From positions 1 through 11,075 of the forward strand of contig JAWLCG010000149.1 of the NCBI GenBank assembly GCA_041687295.1: a DNA stretch of 11,075 nt, read 5' to 3'. Within the stretch, counting starts at the first letter, position 1; every line of letters starts with the position of its first letter. The translations under genes and the position numbers were made by a program. Source of the stretch: JAWLCG01 sp041687295 (lineage in GTDB: Bacteria > Planctomycetota > Phycisphaerae > SM23-33 > FEN-1343). Below are positions 1 to 6,241 of this stretch, piece after piece. The notes beneath the pieces were generated by a model. The model was not told the DNA's origin. It worked only from the letters and a program-made list of their open reading frames with translations, and did not search any database.

Positions 1-26
1 CTCCCTTCTTGCCGAAGTTGCCCAAT

Positions 27-55
27 TTGACGGGTGGGGATCTGAATCTTAGGTT
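27..55 (+). promoter_or_regulatory. Candidate sigma70-like promoter upstream of the cluster
   Basis: A TTGACG hexamer at 27-32 matches five of six bases of the -35 consensus. It is followed by a 17-base spacer and TAGGTT at 50-55, which matches only three of six -10 bases but keeps the T, A and final T that matter most. Transcription would start near position 62 and give a leader of about 370 nt before the first pseudopilin. It is the only plausible -35/-10 pair I noticed in the upstream region. The -10 is poor, and sigma70 rules may not transfer well to this lineage, so this is a weak call. Confidence 0.25.
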
Positions 56-61
56 CCGGGT

Positions 62-431
62 GTCGGCCGATAGGGCCGGCAGGATGTGGATGCTGTCTGG
101 ACAAGCCGCACGCGCTCCGACCGGTCGGCCTGCTCCGCCTGGAGCGGGCCTCTGGTGGAATTTAGTTAAGGTCGCTGCCTTAGTCGCCGATTCTCATCGC
201 GGGCCGAGAGAGAAGGCCCGGTGGCTCGCCCCCGACGGGGCGGGCCGGTCCCTGAGAGTCAGGAGGTGGGCCATCGGCGGGCGGCAGACCCACTCGGGCC
301 CGCGAGGCCCTTAGCCAGTATCGGATCGGCGTGGCGGACGGCGAAGACCGCCTCCATGTCGCAAACAAGCGGAGCGAGATCCAGTGAGCGTTGTGTCCCT
401 CAGTCCCCAACTGCAACGGAGGTTTCCAGAG
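62..431 (+). other. Gene-free leader region with multiple potential RNA hairpins
   Basis: I can support no protein gene here: the open frames on both strands lack a convincing start, domain or composition. What is visible is dense inverted repetition. Stems are: 61-68 with 74-81 (8 bp including one G-T); a 12-base perfect palindrome at 117-128; 127-136 with 141-150 (10 bp including one G-T, loop GCCT); 200-205 with 215-220; 227-232 with 237-242; 251-255 with 259-263; and 296-300 with 306-310. Stretches 184-191 and 273-280 can pair around three of these hairpins. The region ends at the GGAGG ribosome site (418-422) of the first pseudopilin. A regulatory 5' leader is an inference; G+C-rich DNA forms chance hairpins easily. 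Confidence 0.35.
127..150 (+). terminator. G+C-rich hairpin, possible terminator of an upstream gene or leader element
   Basis: The arm at 127-136 pairs fully with 141-150 around a four-base loop (GCCT), with one G-T pair. The next bases are not a clean T run, only scattered T around 160-167 (AATTTAGTT), so intrinsic termination would be inefficient. It could end transcription from beyond the left edge, or be part of the leader of this cluster. Confidence 0.25.
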
Positions 432-887
432 ATGATGCGAAACAAGGGTTTTACGCTGGTTGAGATTCTGATCGTGGTGATCATCCTCGGCATTCTGGCG
501 GCGATCGTGATCCCGCAGTTCACCGAGGCGAGCAACGACGCCCGGGAGTCCAGCCTGGCCAGCGATCTGCAGACGATGCGCAGCCAGCTGGAGTTGTACA
601 AGGTGCAGCACCTCGAGCGTAGCCCGGCCGTCGATGAGACGGGTGCGGCCGACACGGCGAACTTCATCGCCCGCCTGACGGGGCGGACGGACCAGGACGG
701 CAAGATCAACGCCGCCGGCAAGTATGGCCCGTACCTGCAGAAGTTCCCGACCAACCCGTTCGCTTCGGCCAACAAGGACCAGGTCAGCTTCGGCGCGACC
801 AACCCGGCCGACGGCACCTTCGGCTGGTGGTTCGACACCGCCACCGGGCGGATCGCCCCGGCCGACGCTGCCCACGCGGGCAACTAG
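432..887 (+). CDS. GspG-like type IV pilin / major pseudopilin
   Basis: Predicted structural subunit of a type IV pilus or type II secretion pseudopilus, inserted in the inner membrane and cut by a prepilin peptidase before assembly. The 151-residue protein has a very short class III leader, MMRNKG, then FTLVE. Cleavage after Gly6 gives mature Phe1 and Glu5, followed by a hydrophobic helix to about residue 30. A YGPYLQKFPTNPF segment at residues 98-110 and a later GWWF stretch resemble the GspG-style pseudopilins I associate with Planctomycetota. I chose ATG 432 because GGAGG at 418-422 lies nine bases upstream; ATG 435 is possible, and an in-frame ATG at 384 would put an unlikely hydrophilic extension on the leader. 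It is first in the cluster and the next gene is its paralogue. Major versus minor subunit cannot be decided from sequence alone. Confidence 0.9.
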   Translation: MMRNKGFTLVEILIVVIILGILAAIVIPQFTEASNDARESSLASDLQTMRSQLELYKVQHLERSPAVDETGAADTANFIARLTGRTDQDGKINAAGKYGPYLQKFPTNPFASANKDQVSFGATNPADGTFGWWFDTATGRIAPADAAHAGN

Positions 888-908
888 TCCTGAACGGTCT
901 TGCGGCAG

Positions 909-942
909 CGGCCCGGCCGGCCCGATCGGGTCGGCCGGGCCG
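909..942 (+). promoter_or_regulatory. Long hairpin in the spacer between the two GspG-like genes
   Basis: The arm at 909-923 pairs along all 15 bases with 928-942 (one G-T pair) around GATC, which is itself self-complementary. It starts 21 bases after the stop codon of the first pseudopilin. No T run follows, so it is not a classical intrinsic terminator. It could stabilise the 3' end of the upstream message or attenuate transcription, letting the first subunit be made in excess of the rest. The role is inferred. Confidence 0.45.
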
Positions 943-1027
943 TGCCATCTCGCCGCACCACTGCCACACGCCGGCCTTGGCCGGAGGGGACGACTGAAGG
1001 TCGTGGCAATCGCCAGGTAGGCAAACT

Positions 1028-1531
1028 ATGAACAACAGGAACAAAGGCTTCACGCTGGTCGAGATCCTGATCGTCGTGCTGATCCTCGGGATCCTCGCCG
1101 CCATTGCCCTGCCGGGGCTTTCGAACGCCTCGGCCATGGCGCGGGCGAGCATGTTGGCCGACGACCTGCGGATTATCCGCATGCAGGTGGCGGGCTTCCA
1201 GGCCCAGCACCTGGGGCTGGCGCCCGGCGTTCCGTCCGACGGCGGCCCGGCCACCGAGACCCAGTTCGTCGCCCACATGACCCAGGCCAGCAAGCCCGAC
1301 GGCACGACGGCCCCGGTCGGCACGGCCGGCTACCGCTACGGGCCTTACCTGCGGGAGATCCCCGCCAACCCGATCAACGGCCTGACCACCGTCCGGGTTC
1401 TCGGCGCCGCCGACCCGCTGCCGACCGACCCGGCCAACACCCACGGGTGGATCTACCACCCCGGTTCGCTGAGCTTCAAGGCCGACTGCCTCGGCCAGGA
1501 CGACCAGGGCCGACGCTACTTCGACTACTAA
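1028..1531 (+). CDS. Second GspG-like pseudopilin, paralogue of the preceding gene
   Basis: Predicted pilin-like subunit, 167 residues. The leader MNNRNKG is followed by FTLVE, so cleavage after Gly7 leaves Phe1 and Glu5, then a hydrophobic helix (ILIVVLILGILAAIALPG). The helix is nearly identical to that of the preceding protein, and both share the YGPYL motif (residues 104-108 here), a following P.NP and a late GW segment. The rest has diverged clearly. It differs in a longer C-terminal end with a lone Cys and a Tyr-rich finish. The ribosome site is weak: AGGTAGG at 1015-1021 lies six bases before ATG. It sits 140 bases after the first gene, behind a strong hairpin, so it may be made in smaller amounts. 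A role as a second major or a minor subunit is open. Confidence 0.88.
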   Translation: MNNRNKGFTLVEILIVVLILGILAAIALPGLSNASAMARASMLADDLRIIRMQVAGFQAQHLGLAPGVPSDGGPATETQFVAHMTQASKPDGTTAPVGTAGYRYGPYLREIPANPINGLTTVRVLGAADPLPTDPANTHGWIYHPGSLSFKADCLGQDDQGRRYFDY

Positions 1532-1615
1532 CCGACCGGTACCGACAACGCATCCGACAGGATTCCTCGCGCGCTGCGCCGGTGACGGTGCAGCCGAATC
1601 GACATCGGAACCCTC

Positions 1616-2125
1616 ATGACACGCCTGCGACGCAAAAAGCCCAGGAAAGGCTTCACCCTGATGGAGGCCCTGCTGGCCGCGGTCATCCTCTCGATGACTG
1701 TCTCGGCCATGGTCGTGCCCTTCGTCGCCGGCGCGCAGAACGACCTGGCCCAGTCGCGCCAGACCCTGGCGGTGACGCTGGCGCAGGACCTGATGGAGGA
1801 GATCCTCGCCAAGCCCTTCAGCGACCCCGACGACGGCGCCCAGCACCCCGGCCCCGACGCCGGCGAGAGCACCCGGGCTGACTTCGACAACATCGACGAC
1901 TACCACGGCCTCGTCGAGCCGGCTGGGCAGATTCAGCCCTACCTGACCGGGCCGCTGACCGACCCGGTCGGCGCCACGCTCAGCCGGGAGGCGACCGTCG
2001 AGTACATCTACGTGGCGGGGCAGGACCTCAGCCAGCCGCCGAGCTTCTGCCGGGTCATCGTGACCGTCCGGCACAACGGCGACGAGATGGCCTGCCTGAC
2101 CCGTCTGGTCTACGCCAACGAGTAG
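1616..2125 (+). CDS. GspI/PilV-like minor pseudopilin
   Basis: Predicted minor pseudopilin of the initiation or tip complex, 169 residues. A basic leader (MTRLRRKKPRKG) precedes FTLMEALLAAVILSMTVSAM; cleavage after Gly12 leaves Phe1 and Glu5. The helix, then the GAQNDLAQSRQTLAVTLAQD stretch and MEEILAKPF are typical of PilV/GspI-type proteins with an N-terminal methylation motif. The middle is acidic (DPDDGAQ... to DFDNIDDY), and two cysteines lie in the C-terminal part (near FCR and ACL) that could form a disulfide. No strong ribosome site is visible before ATG 1616; the start is chosen because it gives a normal leader length. It sits 84 bases after the second GspG-like gene and nine bases before the next, whose ribosome site overlaps this stop codon. 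I rather than J is assigned from gene order and helix style. Confidence 0.82.
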   Translation: MTRLRRKKPRKGFTLMEALLAAVILSMTVSAMVVPFVAGAQNDLAQSRQTLAVTLAQDLMEEILAKPFSDPDDGAQHPGPDAGESTRADFDNIDDYHGLVEPAGQIQPYLTGPLTDPVGATLSREATVEYIYVAGQDLSQPPSFCRVIVTVRHNGDEMACLTRLVYANE

Positions 2126-2134
2126 GAGGCGCCC

Positions 2135-3025
2135 GTGCGAACCCGCGACAAGGGCATGACGCTGGCCGAGCTGATGCTGGCGATCACGATCACGACGATG
2201 ATCGGCCTGGCCACGGCCGGGGTGACCAGCGCCATCACCATGGCGCAGGCCCGCTCGGACGGCTTCGCCGCGACGCTCCAGACGGCCCGCTCGTCAATGG
2301 AACGCGTCCAGCGGATCATCCGCGGCGCCCGCCTTGTGACGGCGGCGACCTCCACCGAACTGGTCCTCTGGGTGCAGGACACCCAGGACGTGGGCAGGAT
2401 CAACCTCGACGAGGTGGTCATCCTGCAGTACGTGCCCGAGGACCGCACCATCGTCGCCCGATGGGTGGAGTACCCCGACACGCTCAATGCGACCGTCAAG
2501 GCAGGCATGAACCTGACGGTTCGGCTGAGCGAGGTGAACTCGACGGCGTCGGCAACGCAGACGACCCGCAACACGGCCTACACCGTCAGCAGGGTAGTGG
2601 CGACGGACGTGGATGATTTCGTCTTCAGTCTGCCCCAGAACGCGCCGCTGGCGCGTTCGGTGTCGATGGTCGGCCAGTTCAGCCGGAATGGCCAGACCGT
2701 CCGCCTGCCGATCTCGGTGGCTTTGCGGGCCGAGGTGGTCGACCGCGTGACGGTGGCCAATGGCCAGTACGAACTGCTCGAGCCCGTCGTCGAGGACGGC
2801 CCCGCCGGCGACGTCGGCGCCCCGCCCGACCAGGGCGGCAACGGCAACGGCAACGGCGGTGGCAACGGCAACGGCAACGGTGGTGGCAACGGCAACGGCA
2901 ACGGCAACGGGAACGGGAACGGCAATGGCGGCGGCAACGGGGGCGGCAACGGCAATGGCGGGGGCAACGGGGGCGGCAACGGTGGCGGCAACGGCAACGG
3001 CCGCGGCGGCGGGCGAGGCCGCTAG
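2135..3025 (+). CDS. GspJ/PilW-like minor pseudopilin with a Gly-Asn repeat tail
   Basis: Predicted minor pseudopilin, 296 residues, starting at GTG 2135 with GGAGG at 2125-2129; that site overlaps the previous stop codon, which suggests translational coupling. The leader ends KG, then MTLAE, so cleavage after Gly7 gives Met1 and Glu5, followed by a Thr/Ile-rich hydrophobic helix. Residues about 30-230 form a beta-rich globular part in the style of PilW/GspJ. The unusual part is residues 234-289, made only of Gly and Asn (GN and GGN units), ending in a basic RGGGRGR. This tail is no part of the standard GspJ fold that I know of, and would presumably be exposed outside the inner membrane. Function of the tail is unknown: a flexible spacer, a sticky surface or a length-variable region are all possible. 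J rather than another minor class rests on order and size. Confidence 0.8.
   Translation: MRTRDKGMTLAELMLAITITTMIGLATAGVTSAITMAQARSDGFAATLQTARSSMERVQRIIRGARLVTAATSTELVLWVQDTQDVGRINLDEVVILQYVPEDRTIVARWVEYPDTLNATVKAGMNLTVRLSEVNSTASATQTTRNTAYTVSRVVATDVDDFVFSLPQNAPLARSVSMVGQFSRNGQTVRLPISVALRAEVVDRVTVANGQYELLEPVVEDGPAGDVGAPPDQGGNGNGNGGGNGNGNGGGNGNGNGNGNGNGNGGGNGGGNGNGGGNGGGNGGGNGNGRGGGRGR
2834..3001 (+). repeat. GGCAAC-type hexanucleotide repeat coding Gly-Asn
   Basis: The 3' end of the GspJ-like gene is built from GGCAAC units interspersed with extra GGC/GGT/GGG codons, with a few AAT and GGG variants. The unit is six bases, so gain or loss of whole units keeps the frame and changes only tail length. 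The stretch has no stop codon in any forward frame. Confidence 0.9.
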
Positions 3026-3071
3026 GGCGGGCCTGCAGAGCGGACTTGAGAGTCCCCATCCGGGAGCGCAG

Positions 3072-4223
3072 ATGACCAGGAACCTGACAACCCAAGACAG
3101 AGGCTTCGCGCTGCTGCTGGTGCTGATCGTACTGGCCATGGCCGTGGTGCTCGGCATGAGCTACCTCGCCAGCGCCGCGATCACCCGCGTCGGCGCCAGC
3201 GGCTACGGCGATCTCGTCCGGGCGCGGTACCTGGCCGAATCGGGCGCCCAGCATGGCCTGTACCTGCTGCGGCACAACCCCGAGATCTTCAACGGCAGCG
3301 AGGGCGCCCCGCTGGGCCCGTTCACCGTGGACGGCCGCGGCGACGGCTACAGCCTCTCGGCGGCAGCGACGATCGTGGACGGCGAGTACGTGCTGAGCTG
3401 CCACGCCCAGAGCGGCCGGGCCAACCAGGCCTGCCAGACCGTCATCCGACGCACCGGAAGCGACGCGGGCCTGGGCCTGACCCAGGGCGTGCTCGTCGGC
3501 GGCGGCATCTGCTACGTGCCAGCCGGCGCGGCCATTGAGGGCCCGATGCACGTCAACGGGCACCTGTTCAACTTCGGCCGGATCACCGGACCGGCCAGCG
3601 CGACCGGCTGGGTGCTCAACTACGGCACCCTCACCGAGTCGCCCACGTGGTACGCCGACGCCGTCGAGATCCCGCAGATGGACCCCGAGGCCTTCGTGCT
3701 CTACCGCCACGAGAACCAACTCGGCGAGGCGCTGGAGCTGACGGCCTCGCTGCTGGACAAGAACGGCCCCTATGCCAAGGGCGACGCCGTGACGATCCGC
3801 AACCCGGCCGGCGTGGTCATCGTCAGCCCGCCCGAGGGGCAGACGGCGGTCTGGCTGCCGGACAACTTCCGGTTCGAGGGCACCCTGGTCGTCCGCGGCC
3901 ACCTGGTGCTCAACGGCAATAACATCGATCTGGAGACGGCCTCGCGGTTCCCGGCCATCGTGGTCGAGGGCGCGGTCTTCGTCCGCAACGGCGCCCGGGC
4001 CGACATCACCGGTGCGGTGTTCAGCCCGCTGGGCATCCAGCCCTCGGGCACCACCACGGCCAGCCGAACGAACATCCAGGGCACGCTGGTCTGCCAGCAG
4101 CAGGGGTACTCGGCCAGCCTGGCGGGTGTGCATACGCTTGAATATGACGCCGACCTGGCCGACGTGGTCCCGCCGAATGGCGGCGGGACCGGGCAGGTCG
4201 AGGTGGTCCGGTGGAGCAACTGA
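3072..4223 (+). CDS. GspK/PilX-like minor pseudopilin with large C-terminal domain
   Basis: Predicted tip pseudopilin, 383 residues. The N-terminus reads MTRNLTTQDRG then FALLLVLIVLAMAVVLGMSYL; position 5 of the mature protein would be Leu, not Glu, which is the known hallmark of GspK-class subunits. The next stretch, RARYLAESGAQHGLYLL, is typical of PilX/GspK-like proteins. From about residue 140 the protein changes character: repeated short hydrophobic strands with Gly/Asn turns (GPMHVNGHLFNFGRI, VVRGHLVLNGNNIDL, IVVEGAVFVRNGA), which suggests a parallel beta-helix-like fold. I choose ATG 3072 because GGGAG at 3062-3066 lies five bases before it and the leader has normal length; the frame stays open far upstream only because it crosses the preceding repeat. 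Classic GspK has SAM-like helical domains, which I do not see here, so PilX-like is the safer name. Confidence 0.8.
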   Translation: MTRNLTTQDRGFALLLVLIVLAMAVVLGMSYLASAAITRVGASGYGDLVRARYLAESGAQHGLYLLRHNPEIFNGSEGAPLGPFTVDGRGDGYSLSAAATIVDGEYVLSCHAQSGRANQACQTVIRRTGSDAGLGLTQGVLVGGGICYVPAGAAIEGPMHVNGHLFNFGRITGPASATGWVLNYGTLTESPTWYADAVEIPQMDPEAFVLYRHENQLGEALELTASLLDKNGPYAKGDAVTIRNPAGVVIVSPPEGQTAVWLPDNFRFEGTLVVRGHLVLNGNNIDLETASRFPAIVVEGAVFVRNGARADITGAVFSPLGIQPSGTTTASRTNIQGTLVCQQQGYSASLAGVHTLEYDADLADVVPPNGGGTGQVEVVRWSN

Positions 4224-4240
4224 TCGGCCCCGGGCCGGTC
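4222..4240 (+). other. Short hairpin between the GspK-like gene and the small membrane protein
   Basis: Bases 4222-4229 pair with 4233-4240 (8 bp including one G-T) around a three-base loop. The stem includes most of the preceding TGA and ends two bases before the GGAGG (4243-4247) of the next gene, so it could affect ribosome access. No T run follows. Confidence 0.35.
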
Positions 4241-4251
4241 GTGGAGGTGCA

Positions 4252-4500
4252 ATGATGGACTCGGAGAGGACTTGCGAGCGTACCGATCGCTACAGTCGAG
4301 CGTGCCTGACGGCCATTGTGGTGCTGCTGGCGCTGGGCGTGGCGGGCCTGTGGTCCGGGCGGCTGGGGGCGGGTCCCCAGGTCGCCGAGGCGCAACCGGT
4401 GCCCGCGCATGAGGTTCCCGGTGCGGTGCTGCCCAACTCGGCCGTGCAGCGGGACCTGATGATCGTGCAGCTGCGGCAGATTTCAGACGAGCTGGCCTAG
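4252..4500 (+). CDS. Small one-TM protein of unknown function, apparently cut short by an in-frame TAG
   Basis: I do not recognise this 82-residue protein. A charged N-terminus is followed by one hydrophobic segment at about residues 17-34 (ACLTAIVVLLALGVAGLW), then AEAQPVPAHEVP and the beginning of a coiled coil (residues 69-82). It may be anchored in the inner membrane with the coiled coil outside. GGAGG at 4243-4247 supports ATG 4252 (four bases away) or ATG 4255 (seven bases, better spacing). The frame stays open beyond the TAG for 31 more codons, and the a/d heptad positions M70, L74, I77, L81 continue as I84 and L88 across it. This suggests a 114-residue ancestral or alternative product in which TAG replaced a sense codon such as GAG. 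It lies between the GspK-like and GspH-like genes, so a pilus accessory role is possible but unproven. Confidence 0.55.
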   Translation: MMDSERTCERTDRYSRACLTAIVVLLALGVAGLWSGRLGAGPQVAEAQPVPAHEVPGAVLPNSAVQRDLMIVQLRQISDELA

Positions 4501-4596
4501 ATCCGCGCCCTGCTGGCCCAAGGGCAAGTAAAGGTGCAGGTCGTACCGGCCGAGACTAGGAACGAGGTGCCCACGCATGAGGTCCCCAATCAGTAA
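4501..4596 (+). pseudogene. In-frame continuation of the small membrane protein beyond its TAG
   Basis: The 31 codons from 4501 to TAA at 4594-4596 read IRALLAQGQVKVQV and then VPAETRNEVPTHEVPNQ. The first part continues the heptad pattern of the preceding frame exactly, and the end echoes its VPAHEVP. It overlaps the first 20 bases of the GspH-like gene in another frame. It is best read as the tail of one gene broken by a single nonsense change (for example GAG to TAG), or as a readthrough extension. A sequencing error is the main alternative. Confidence 0.5.
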
Positions 4597-5074
4597 CGCT
4601 CATCGGCCAGGCTTCACCCTGGTGGAAATCCTCGTGGTCGTGGTGATCCTGGGCATCGCAGCAGCCATGGTGGTGCCACACATGTCCGCACTGGGCGACA
4701 TGCAGGCCTCTTCGGCCGCCCGCGTAGTCCTGACCGATCTGCAGTACGCGCAGAACGAGTCGGTGGTGACGCAGAGGCCGGTGACCGTGACGTTCGACAC
4801 GGACGCCCACGGCTACGCCCTGAGCAACGCCGACGGCGCCCTGGAGCACCCGCTGACGAAGGCGGCCTTCCAGCGGCTGTTCCCGCAGATGGCCGACTTC
4901 GGCCAGGTGCGCCTGACGACGGCGGACTTCGGCGGGGCCAGCCAGGTGACCTTCGACACGCTCGGCTCGCCCAACCGGGGCGGCTCGGTGACCGTGGTGG
5001 CCAACGGCTACAGCTATCGGGTGAGCCTGGCACCGGTGACCGGGCGGGTAACCGTCGAATCGCTGAATCCCTGA
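4577..5074 (+). CDS. GspH/FimT-like minor pseudopilin
   Basis: Predicted minor pseudopilin, 165 residues. The leader MRSPISNAHRPG precedes FTLVEILVVVVILGIAAAMV; cleavage after Gly12 leaves Phe1 and Glu5. The following LTDLQYAQNESVVTQRPVTV stretch and the C-terminal strands (VTFDTLGSPNRGGSVTVV, then YRVSLAPVTGRVTVE) are characteristic of the FimT/GspH fold, in which a beta-sheet domain follows the N-terminal helix. GAGGTG at 4564-4569 lies seven bases before ATG 4577 and supports this start. The gene begins inside the in-frame continuation of the small membrane protein and ends six bases before pilM, so it links the pseudopilin block to the alignment-complex block. FimT and GspH cannot be told apart here. 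Confidence 0.87.
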   Translation: MRSPISNAHRPGFTLVEILVVVVILGIAAAMVVPHMSALGDMQASSAARVVLTDLQYAQNESVVTQRPVTVTFDTDAHGYALSNADGALEHPLTKAAFQRLFPQMADFGQVRLTTADFGGASQVTFDTLGSPNRGGSVTVVANGYSYRVSLAPVTGRVTVESLNP

Positions 5075-5080
5075 GCACGG

Positions 5081-6241
5081 ATGACACACATGCGGAAACT
5101 GTATAACCAACTGCGTCCCCGCCCCTCGTCGATCGGGCTGGACATCGGCCATGACGGCATCAAGATGATCCAGCTGGCGGCGGTGGGCACGACGCTCTCG
5201 GCCACCGCCTGCGGGCGGTGGAGCTTCCCGGACAACGTGGGCGACGAGCCGGCCCTGCGCCGGCGATTCGCCGTCGACGCGGTCCGGGGCCTGCTGCGCA
5301 GCGGCGGCTTCCGCGGGCGGCGCGTCGTGAGCTGCCTGGGCGCCGACGAGCTGATGATCAAGCAGCTCCGCCTGCCCCGCATGTCCGAGCACGAGCTGCG
5401 CTCGGCCGTGCAGTGGGAGGCCGCCGAGCGGTTCGGCCTCCGCCTGGCGCCCGACCAGCTCAACCACCTTGTCGCCGGCGAGATCCGCCAGGGCGGCGAG
5501 GTCCGCGACGAGATCATCCTGCTGGGCGTTCGGCCCGAGGTGATCGACGAGCACGTGGCCATGCTGGACGAGATGAAGCTGCTGCCCGACGCCATCGACG
5601 CCGAGCCGGTCTGCCTGTTCCGCTGTTTCGACCGCTTCCTGCGGCGGCGCGACGACCAGAGCGAGGTGACGGTCCTGGTCGACCTGGGCGCCCGCGGCAC
5701 CCGGGTGGTGATCGGGCGGGGGCGCCAAGTCGCCTTCATCAAGACGATCGATATCGGCGGTCGGCAGCTCAACGCCGCCGTCGCCGAGCAGCTGAACATG
5801 CCCCATGACGAGGCCGCTCAGCTCCGCCTGGGCCTGATGCGCGACCTGGGCCGCGGCGGCGAGCTGGCCGAGGGCAACGAGCAGACCACCCGAGCCATCT
5901 ACGACGCCATCCGCCCGGTCGTCGACGAGCTGGGCCGGGAGATCAGCCTGTGCCTGCGCTACTACGCGGTGACCTTCCGCGGCGCCAAGCCCGAGGGCCT
6001 GACGCTGGTGGGCGGCGAGGCCTACGACCCGACGCTGCGCAAGCTGCTGGACGAGACGCTCAGCCTCGAGTGCGTCCTGGGCGAGCCGCTGTGGAAGATC
6101 GACCTGTCGGGCGTCGACCTCGGCGACGACCGGCGCGGGGTCCACTGCGAGTGGGCCGTCGCCGTGGGACTGGCCCTGCGGGGCATGGACGCACTGGGCA
6201 CGCGGGAGACGACGCATGAACACGATCGACTTTCTGCCTGA
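5081..6241 (+). CDS. pilM: PilM, cytoplasmic actin-like ATPase of the pilus alignment complex
   Basis: Predicted cytoplasmic, actin-like nucleotide-binding protein that binds the N-terminus of PilN and links the inner-membrane frame to the motor. The 386 residues show the expected elements in order: a first phosphate loop SIGLDIGHDGIKMIQL with Asp21 and Gly23; a second one, VLVDLGARGTRVVI, with Asp201 and Gly203; and an adenosine-type LTLVGGEA with Gly311-Gly312. RLPRMSEHELRSAVQWEAAE at about residues 97-116 is typical of PilM. The length is close to that of known PilM proteins. ATG 5081 is six bases after the previous stop; ATG 5090 would also keep all domains, and neither has a strong ribosome site, so coupling to the upstream gene is likely. 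The 3' end overlaps pilN by 26 bases in another frame. Confidence 0.92.
   Translation: MTHMRKLYNQLRPRPSSIGLDIGHDGIKMIQLAAVGTTLSATACGRWSFPDNVGDEPALRRRFAVDAVRGLLRSGGFRGRRVVSCLGADELMIKQLRLPRMSEHELRSAVQWEAAERFGLRLAPDQLNHLVAGEIRQGGEVRDEIILLGVRPEVIDEHVAMLDEMKLLPDAIDAEPVCLFRCFDRFLRRRDDQSEVTVLVDLGARGTRVVIGRGRQVAFIKTIDIGGRQLNAAVAEQLNMPHDEAAQLRLGLMRDLGRGGELAEGNEQTTRAIYDAIRPVVDELGREISLCLRYYAVTFRGAKPEGLTLVGGEAYDPTLRKLLDETLSLECVLGEPLWKIDLSGVDLGDDRRGVHCEWAVAVGLALRGMDALGTRETTHEHDRLSA

Noticed and set aside
9..314. A 101-codon plus-strand frame in the leader region
   Set aside because: No ribosome site, no hydrophobic core or motif, Arg/Gly/Pro-rich translation, and it runs through several hairpins.
330..385. 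Possible cyclic-di-GMP (GEMM) riboswitch because of a CGCAAAC stretch
   Set aside because: The other conserved GEMM segments and the receptor helix are not recognisable in the right order.
180..875. Minus-strand frame opposite the first pseudopilin and the leader
   Set aside because: It overlaps a certain pilin gene and shows no start signal or protein family.
1532..1615. Possible promoter or small gene between the second GspG-like and the GspI-like gene
   Set aside because: I saw no -35/-10 pair, no ribosome site and no open frame of its own in these 84 bases.
2834..3001. CRISPR-like array or non-coding satellite
   Set aside because: Units are 6-9 bases, in frame with a pilin gene and without spacers; it is a coding low-complexity repeat.
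2760..3071. An extended N-terminus for the GspK/PilX-like gene
   Set aside because: The extension would translate the repeat as Ala/Thr alternation and push the pilin leader about 100 residues inward; ATG 3072 has its own ribosome site.
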